The notes beneath the pieces were generated by a model. The model saw nothing but the letters and a program-made list of their open reading frames with translations, was not told the origin of the DNA and did not search any database. Both the position numbers and the translations under genes were made by a program. Positions 6,609-9,935 of a stretch of DNA of 9,935 nt are shown piece by piece (position 1 is the first letter of the stretch; every line of letters begins with the position of its first letter). Source of the stretch: Acidobacteriota bacterium (GTDB lineage: Bacteria; Acidobacteriota; Terriglobia; Terriglobales; Acidobacteriaceae). The DNA lies in the NCBI GenBank assembly GCA_003224785.1, contig QHZV01000106.1:1-9935 (forward strand), read 5' to 3'.

Positions 6609-6899
6609 CTACGCAATATCTTTTGCAACCCCGAAGAGTTGTCCTTGTTTCGATTCACGTTCTTTGTGCGAAACCAGCCTGATGCCATCGGCGGGCTCCA
6701 GAACAAGCGTGAATGCAGAAGCGCAGTCGCCACAAAGCCAGAAGTGCGCTGCTTCTTTCAGTGGCTTCTCGTCGAACGGGGCCGACGATCCATCATTCGG
6801 TGTCACAGAAATTGAGGTGATCTCAAATTGAAACAACCTGCCTTCCGTGAACGAATGCAGCGGACGCTTGCACTTCTCGTTGCTGCAGTAGCCCAGCAT
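6609..6899 (-). CDS. Small four-cysteine zinc-ribbon-like protein, function unknown
   Basis: A 96-residue protein from the ATG at 6899. A GTG at 6920 could add seven residues, but the ATG start MLGYCSNEKC matches the layout I recall for similar Acidobacteriota proteins. Cys5 and Cys10 near the N-terminus and the pair in WLCGDC (Cys56 and Cys59) could hold one zinc ion. Between them lie an EGRLFQFEI strand and a low-complexity linker (NDGSSAPFDEKPLKE) that separates the halves. The C-terminus is LTLVLEP-like, then hydrophilic. No signal peptide or membrane segment is visible, so it is probably cytoplasmic. It is transcribed in the same direction as the response regulator but 227 bp away from its ATG, so co-transcription is uncertain. 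It diverges from the Fe-S carrier gene. I cannot assign a role; DNA, RNA or protein binding are all possible. Confidence 0.7.
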   Translation of the reverse strand: MLGYCSNEKCKRPLHSFTEGRLFQFEITSISVTPNDGSSAPFDEKPLKEAAHFWLCGDCASAFTLVLEPADGIRLVSHKERESKQGQLFGVAKDIA

Positions 6900-6919
6900 A
6901 ATTTCGAAAGATCCAGGCA

Positions 6920-6977
6920 CCGGAAAAATACCGTGTTTCTCCTATATTTCCAATACAGTAGGCACTGTATTTTCCGG
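6920..6977. promoter_or_regulatory. Nested palindromes in the divergent intergenic region
   Basis: An outer imperfect inverted repeat pairs CCGGAAAAATACCGTG (6920-6935) with CACTGTATTTTCCGG (6963-6977). Inside and overlapping it is a perfect dyad, AATACAGT and ACTGTATT around AGGC (6952-6971). The site lies between the minus-strand zinc-ribbon gene and the plus-strand Fe-S carrier, the usual position for an operator controlling one or both. The perfect TACAGT/ACTGTA dyad is the strongest candidate; the binding protein is unknown. Confidence 0.45.
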
Positions 6978-7083
6978 TTCAGTGGGTACTTAGCGGATGG
7001 ATCAGCAGAGACAACGTTCCCCTCAGATGGTGCCAGAAACGGTTCGCTTAAATATTTGAGTCCTCAGAGGCACGAAATTCGTC

Positions 7084-7092
7084 TGTTATAAT
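7084..7092 (+). promoter_or_regulatory. Extended -10 promoter for the Fe-S carrier gene
   Basis: TGTTATAAT combines a consensus TATAAT (7087-7092) with the TG of an extended -10 element. No good -35 hexamer lies 16-18 nt upstream, which is tolerated for extended -10 promoters. Transcription would start near 7099, leaving a leader of about 15 nt that includes the Shine-Dalgarno. Confidence 0.55.
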
Positions 7093-7114
7093 GACTAAGA
7101 CACGAAGGAGAGCT

Positions 7115-7501
7115 ATGTCCACCACAACAGTCCCGACTACCCCTGAAATTCATCCCCAGGAAACAACGAAGAAGGCGCCTATTTCGCTGACCCCAAATGC
7201 AATCTCAAAGGTCAAAGAAATCATGGGACAGCAGACTCCCGTGCCCGCAGGGCTGCGCGTCGGCGTGGTTGGCGGAGGGTGCTCCGGATTCTCCTATTCT
7301 ATGTCCTTCGAGAACGCGTCTGGCTTAATGGACAAAGTTTTCGACATGGAAGGACTTAAAGTTTACGTTGACGCGACCTCGGTCATGTATCTGAACGGTT
7401 GCATCGTTGATTACGTCGAGACCCTCGAAGGCGCAGGCTTCAAGTTCGAAAATCCAAACGTGAAAAGTACCTGCGGCTGCGGCTCATCGTTCAGCGTGTA
7501 A
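7115..7501 (+). CDS. erpA: Fe-S cluster carrier, ErpA/IscA/HesB family
   Basis: A-type carrier that binds an Fe-S cluster and passes it to apo-enzymes in the cytoplasm. The 128-residue product has the three ligand cysteines: Cys56 in VGGGCSGFSY, and Cys120 and Cys122 in STCGCGSSFSV at the C-terminus. The core also contains ISLTPNAISKVKEIM, YLNGCIVDYVE and GAGFKFENPNV. The C-terminal wording is closest to ErpA, so that symbol is offered with reserve. The N-terminus has about 22 Thr/Pro-rich residues before the core, longer than in most relatives. The start at 7115 is chosen because AAGGAG lies 4 nt upstream; the in-frame ATG at 7091 overlaps the -10 box and cannot be used from that promoter. 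It stands alone between a candidate operator and a terminator, not in an isc or suf cluster. Confidence 0.92.
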   Translation: MSTTTVPTTPEIHPQETTKKAPISLTPNAISKVKEIMGQQTPVPAGLRVGVVGGGCSGFSYSMSFENASGLMDKVFDMEGLKVYVDATSVMYLNGCIVDYVETLEGAGFKFENPNVKSTCGCGSSFSV

Positions 7502-7515
7502 CTTAGCTCCAGGCG

Positions 7516-7534
7516 TCAGGTTTCAGGCATCAGG
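7516..7534. repeat. Short heptad array, TCAGG type
   Basis: TCAGG recurs at 7516-7520, 7523-7527 and 7530-7534, an exact 7-nt period with variable flanking bases. It lies between the erpA stop codon and its terminator. The period is the same as in the other arrays of this window, with an unrelated word. Confidence 0.5.
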
Positions 7535-7539
7535 AAATC

Positions 7540-7568
7540 AAAGGCTCTCGGGAATCGGGAGCCTTTTT
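7540..7568 (+). terminator. Rho-independent terminator of the Fe-S carrier gene
   Basis: GGCTCTCG (7543-7550) pairs with CGGGAGCC (7556-7563) through one G-T wobble, with a GGAAT loop. An AAA before the stem and TTTTT (7564-7568) after it give the classic shape. It ends 67 bp after the stop codon on the plus strand. Confidence 0.88.
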
Positions 7569-7605
7569 GCATGTTGGACTGACTCTCCGGACTGACCCTA
7601 TGGCT

Positions 7606-7708
7606 CAGGCGGTTCGCCTGCGGAGGAGCTTCTCCATACTGTCATCTCGAGCGAAATGTATTTCAGAGCGGGATGAGAATCACATGCAGTCGAGAGACCT
7701 TGTGTTCG
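7606..7708. repeat. Hairpin-rich intergenic stretch, probable degenerate dispersed repeat
   Basis: CAGGCG (7606-7611) and CGCCTG (7615-7620) form a tight hairpin, followed by a near-palindrome GGAGGAGCTTCTCC (7622-7635). From 7641 GTCATCTCGAGCGA and, further on, GTCGAGAGACCTTGTGTT (from 7689) read like the two ends of a dispersed repeat I have seen in Acidobacteriota gaps, with TCTCGA and TCGAGA as inverted ends. That link is from memory. No convincing gene lies in 7569-7725. Confidence 0.35.
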
Positions 7709-7725
7709 TCGCATCGGCAAACCGC

Positions 7726-8349
7726 TCACGCCTTCGCCGCCATCACCTGAACCACATCTTTCACCGACTCCTGCCCGGTTTCTTCCTCGTCGTCAAGTGC
7801 GTGCGCTCGCCGCGCCGCAATGTTGACTGGCTCAAGCCTCAACAGCTCTCCATGTCTGACTTCCACTTGAAACCGAAACCAATCGGTCCTATACAGCCGG
7901 CCCGAAGCATAAAAAGCAACGGCAGCGGCGATCTGTCCTTGATAGTCGTCGCCAGTGCAGGCAAACAGGTTTTGTCCCAATTGATCGGTCCAAGTCGTAC
8001 CGCCGACAAGAGGTTCGTTCAGCAATGACCGCAATGATGGCACTCCCATATCGAGCCGCCGCAACTGTACCATCTGCAAGAGCACAGAAATTCTTGCCAG
8101 GTTCGTCACTACGATCGTTGTCTTGCGCGAAGATTGCATCTCCAGCTTGATATGCAGCTCCGGAGACCACTGCCGTTCGAACTCCTCCCGCGCAAGGGCC
8201 AGGCTTTTGTCGGTGGTTTCGGCGTACCGTAGAGTGGCACGCGCCAGCACGATGCTTAAGATGGTGGTGGTCACGGTCGCAAGCAGCGGAATGTACGCCG
8301 CAATTAGAGTGAATTGAATACCGTGCTGATTGAACCATTGCATGTTCAT
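7726..8349 (-). CDS. Single-pass membrane protein of unknown function
   Basis: A 207-residue protein starting at the ATG at 8349 with GGAGG about 11 nt upstream; an ATG two codons later (8343) is an alternative. One hydrophobic segment at about residues 11-35 (IQFTLIAAYIPLLATVTTTI and on) is followed by a charged helix (YAETTDKSLALAREEFERQW) and then a soluble domain. That domain contains SPELHIKLEMQS, TTIVVTNLARISVLLQMVQL, SLRSLLNEPLVGG, a FACTGDDYQGQIAAAVAFY stretch and RTDWFRFQVEVRHGELLRL, and ends in an acidic tail. The alternating strand pattern suggests a beta-rich domain anchored by its N-terminus. I recall similar hypothetical proteins in Acidobacteriota but no function. The frame is intact. 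No operon partner: the nearest minus-strand feature upstream is the decayed propeller gene across a 169-bp gap. Confidence 0.75.
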   Translation of the reverse strand: MNMQWFNQHGIQFTLIAAYIPLLATVTTTILSIVLARATLRYAETTDKSLALAREEFERQWSPELHIKLEMQSSRKTTIVVTNLARISVLLQMVQLRRLDMGVPSLRSLLNEPLVGGTTWTDQLGQNLFACTGDDYQGQIAAAVAFYASGRLYRTDWFRFQVEVRHGELLRLEPVNIAARRAHALDDEEETGQESVKDVVQVMAAKA

Positions 8350-8424
8350 CGTGGGCAGGTCCTCCAGAGTTCGAATCGGGGAGATTGCGCAAGTCTAGCT
8401 CCGCGCGCGTTTGGCCGGAAGTTG

Positions 8425-8490
8425 CCTAAAGGCCTAAGTGTCCGAGCGAAATCTGTAGGCCTTTAGGAGAGAGTTGGTGTAGGCCTATAG
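8425..8490. repeat. Perfect 12-bp inverted repeat plus a third half-site
   Basis: CCTAAAGGCCTA (8425-8436) and TAGGCCTTTAGG (8456-8467) are perfect reverse complements around a 19-nt spacer. A third related word, TAGGCCTATAG, follows at 8480-8490. There is no T-run, so a terminator is unlikely. The element lies in the 169-bp gap between the minus-strand membrane protein gene and the propeller remnant. It could be a protein-binding site or a REP-like element. Confidence 0.6.
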
Positions 8491-8518
8491 TTACCTTGAG
8501 CTTTACTCATTGAACCGC

Positions 8519-8690
8519 TCACTTCTCAGAGTCGCGGATCATCACCACGTCAGATTCGCGGTGGCCGCGGATGATGGCGAGCTGCTTGCCGTCATAGGAG
8601 TAGTCGAAATCGCGGATAAATTCCGACTTGAAATCGGTGAGCTGCTTTCCTGGAGAGCCGTCAAGATATTGGTCCGTCAATCGCGAAGTG
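8519..8690 (-). pseudogene. C-terminal remnant of a TolB-like beta-propeller protein (probably a Ser/Thr kinase)
   Basis: The minus-strand frame ending at 8519 closes with QYLDGSPGKQLTDFKSEF, then FDYSYDGKQLAIIRGHRES and DVVMIRDSEK. This is the familiar last blade of TolB/WD40-like propellers, which in Acidobacteriota often form the C-terminal half of Ser/Thr protein kinases of 800-900 residues: a DGxxxxQLTDF strand, then SxDGKxLAxxRG, then SDVVxI. Only about 55 residues remain. Upstream of about 8690 the frame turns into unrelated sequence (RDTHPPKTREGVGHPP) that is just translation of the dispersed repeat at 8712-8754. There is no start codon context and no kinase domain in the window. The rest must have been deleted or lie elsewhere; the kinase part is inferred from family habit. 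Confidence 0.65.
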
Positions 8691-8711
8691 AACGCCGCAC
8701 AATGAGTTGGA

Positions 8712-8754
8712 GGGTGGCCCACCCCCTCGCGGGTTTTCGGAGGGTGGGTATCAC
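8712..8754. repeat. Hairpin-forming dispersed repeat, copy 2
   Basis: Starts GGGTGGCCCA and ends GGGTATCAC, as in the copy at 2336-2403, in the same orientation. CCCACCC (8718-8724) pairs perfectly with GGGTGGG (8742-8748). The interior is shorter than in copy 1. It lies immediately beside the point where the propeller remnant loses homology. Confidence 0.6.
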
Positions 8755-8784
8755 GAACACTCGTCTTGGCTTTAGCTTCTGTCG

Positions 8785-8790
8785 TATAAT
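8785..8790 (+). promoter_or_regulatory. -10 box of the DUF4397 lipoprotein gene
   Basis: A consensus TATAAT, 42 bp before the ATG, would start transcription near 8797 and give a leader of about 35 nt. The nearest -35-like hexamer (TTGGCT, 8766-8771) is spaced only 13 nt away, so the -35 is poor or absent. Confidence 0.4.
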
Positions 8791-8832
8791 CCTGCAACAA
8801 TCTGCTGCCCAGTGTCGTTAGTGGAGGCGTCT

Positions 8833-9609
8833 ATGAAAGTCCTGGCGTTTTCGTTCATGCTTCTGGTCGCGCTGCTTACCGTGAGTTGCGGTGGCGGACC
8901 CTCTTCTCAAAATTCACCCACTGCCCAGATCCGAATCATGCAAGCCTCTGGCGACCTGGGGAATGTGGACGTGCAATTCAACGGAAACGCCGTCGCAAAC
9001 AATCTGGGATGGCGGCAGACCTTTCCCACAAAAGCCACAAGTTACACCAGTGTGCCGGCCGGTACTGTTCACTATCAGGAATTTGCGACTGGAAGCAATT
9101 CACCTGCGCTCGTGGATACTCATTTCGCGCTTTCATCGAATACGTTCTATACGGCCATTACCGCTGGGGAGCAAAGTTCAGCATCGGTTGCCACAATCTT
9201 ATTAACCGACGATCACGTCGTCCCCGCGCCCGGTGAAGTGAGACTTCGTTTCGTAAATGCGGCCAGCGCCGCCGGACCCATCGACATCTATTTCGTTTCC
9301 GGCTCGAACGCTGGATTGCCGAGCACTCCCTCCGTTCCCGCGCTTGGCTACAAATCCTCTAGCGGCTACTTCTCATTCACTGGCGCACCCGTACAACTCT
9401 GCGTGAACGCAACCGGCGTCGCCCTCGGTGGACTGCCTGGGCTCCTCCCTGGGGTCGGTGGCGCTTCTTGCATGATCTCGGTCACGCTGCAGTTTCAATC
9501 GCTGCCCCAAACCAGTCTGACTTTTGTGTTCCTGGATCCATACATTCCTCTCAATGCGCCTCCCGGCAGCTTTAGTCCATCGATGGTGCTGGCCTCACTA
9601 CCGTTCTGA
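8833..9609 (+). CDS. DUF4397-type lipoprotein
   Basis: A 258-residue exported protein. The ATG at 8833 has GTGGAGG 5 nt upstream; an upstream in-frame non-ATG start at 8812 would only lengthen the signal peptide and is not needed. The N-terminus is a lipoprotein signal (MKVLAFSFMLLVALLTVSC) with a lipobox LTVSC and lipidated Cys19, then a Gly/Ser-rich tether. Two beta-sandwich-like units follow, each opening with the DUF4397 signature: IRIMQASGDLGNVDVQFNG (33-51) and LRFVNAASAAGPIDIYFV (138-155). The second half also holds GYKSSSGYFSF and two cysteines (190 and 213) that could form a disulfide. It is probably anchored in the outer or inner membrane facing the periplasm or surface. DUF4397 proteins have no established function; many occur as paralogues in Acidobacteriota. 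It lies beside repeat and pseudogene remnants and has no operon partner. Confidence 0.88.
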   Translation: MKVLAFSFMLLVALLTVSCGGGPSSQNSPTAQIRIMQASGDLGNVDVQFNGNAVANNLGWRQTFPTKATSYTSVPAGTVHYQEFATGSNSPALVDTHFALSSNTFYTAITAGEQSSASVATILLTDDHVVPAPGEVRLRFVNAASAAGPIDIYFVSGSNAGLPSTPSVPALGYKSSSGYFSFTGAPVQLCVNATGVALGGLPGLLPGVGGASCMISVTLQFQSLPQTSLTFVFLDPYIPLNAPPGSFSPSMVLASLPF

Positions 9610-9731
9610 TGTGGATGACTGGCCGAGCCCATCGAAATAACGGCAGCTCACGGAAATAATAATGAAAGTGGGCTGCGCCGTTTCTCGCCTCTCGAGAAGC
9701 GTGAAAACATTGTTAAGACATACTTGTCCTG

Positions 9732-9762
9732 GCGGAGGCCGTTCTCGTCCTCCGCGGTTTTC
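9732..9762 (+). terminator. Weak hairpin, possible terminator
   Basis: GCGGAGG (9732-9738) and CCTCCGC (9749-9755) form a perfect 7-bp stem with a 10-nt loop, followed by GGTTTTCG. It lies about 120 bp past the lipoprotein stop codon. The T-run is short and displaced, so its role is doubtful. The remaining gap 9610-9828 shows nothing else recognisable. Confidence 0.3.
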
Positions 9763-9828
9763 GAAAGGCGAAGACACGAACGCGTACGCGGTACGCTCGC
9801 GGAAAGATGAAGTCCTATTATGTAAAGC

Positions 9829-9935
9829 ATGGAAACAGCCGCAGGGGAGCCGGGAATCTGGGATGCAGTCCGTTATTGGTGGAGTCGCGAACGTCAATCG
9901 AGCGGCCGAGTCCGCGCACTCTGGAAGCTTGGTAG
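9829..9935 (+). CDS. Possible N-terminus of a gene running off the right edge
   Basis: From the ATG at 9829 a plus-strand frame is open for 35 codons to the edge. It starts METAAGEPGIWDAVRYWWSR and continues with a basic, Trp-rich stretch ending RALWKLG. The composition (Arg, Trp, Leu, no stop in GC-rich DNA) is compatible with a protein start, for example the cytoplasmic N-terminus of a membrane protein, but there is too little to recognise a family. No good Shine-Dalgarno precedes it; a TATTAT at 9816-9821 is too close to serve a normal leader. It may be chance. Confidence 0.3.
   Translation, partial: METAAGEPGIWDAVRYWWSRERQSSGRVRALWKLG

Noticed and set aside
7091..7114. Upstream in-frame ATG for the Fe-S carrier
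   Set aside because: It overlaps the TATAAT box and would precede the transcription start. The ATG at 7115 has AAGGAG at a good distance.
9598..9897. 99-codon minus-strand frame at the right end
   Set aside because: Composition is unlike a protein, there is no Shine-Dalgarno, and it overlaps the end of the lipoprotein gene. It looks like chance.

Overview
The window (about 55% GC) looks like a chromosomal segment of a soil-type Acidobacteriota, probably class Terriglobia. This rests on remembered resemblance: a DUF4397 lipoprotein, the tail of a TolB-propeller protein of the kind fused to Ser/Thr kinases, several small zinc-ribbon-like unknowns, and repeat-rich intergenic gaps. No search was run. 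There is no sign of a phage, insertion sequence, CRISPR array, tRNA or rRNA.

The left 5.6 kb is a lysine/diaminopimelate cluster on the minus strand. In transcription order it reads asd (5600-4606), lysC (4532-3147), dapB (3086-2403), dapA (2275-1210), a broken gene for a small exported protein (1120-678) and dapD (580 to beyond the left edge). Together these encode aspartokinase, aspartate-semialdehyde dehydrogenase and the first dedicated enzymes of the succinylase route to meso-DAP and lysine. The aspartate-semialdehyde branch also feeds threonine and methionine synthesis.

Upstream of asd on the same strand are a NarL/FixJ-type response regulator (6381-5771), followed by a hairpin that may separate it from the lysine cluster, and a small four-cysteine protein (6899-6609). 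A divergent region with nested palindromes separates the latter from a plus-strand ErpA/IscA-type Fe-S carrier (7115-7501), which has an extended -10 promoter and a textbook terminator. The right third is accessory-like: a repeat-rich gap, a minus-strand single-pass membrane protein (8349-7726), a perfect 12-bp inverted repeat, the decayed C-terminal end of a TolB-like propeller protein, a plus-strand DUF4397 lipoprotein (8833-9609) and the possible start of another gene at the right edge.

Two patterns stand out. First, four minus-strand genes are broken. In three of them (dapA, asd and the response regulator) the break coincides with an estimated loss of 55-70 nt of conserved coding sequence, not a one-base slip. 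Because meso-DAP synthesis should be essential, an assembly artefact is the leading explanation. Second, several gaps hold short arrays with an exact 7-nt period but different words, and one of them runs into the lysC start codon. A separate hairpin-forming repeat occurs after dapB and again beside the decayed propeller gene.
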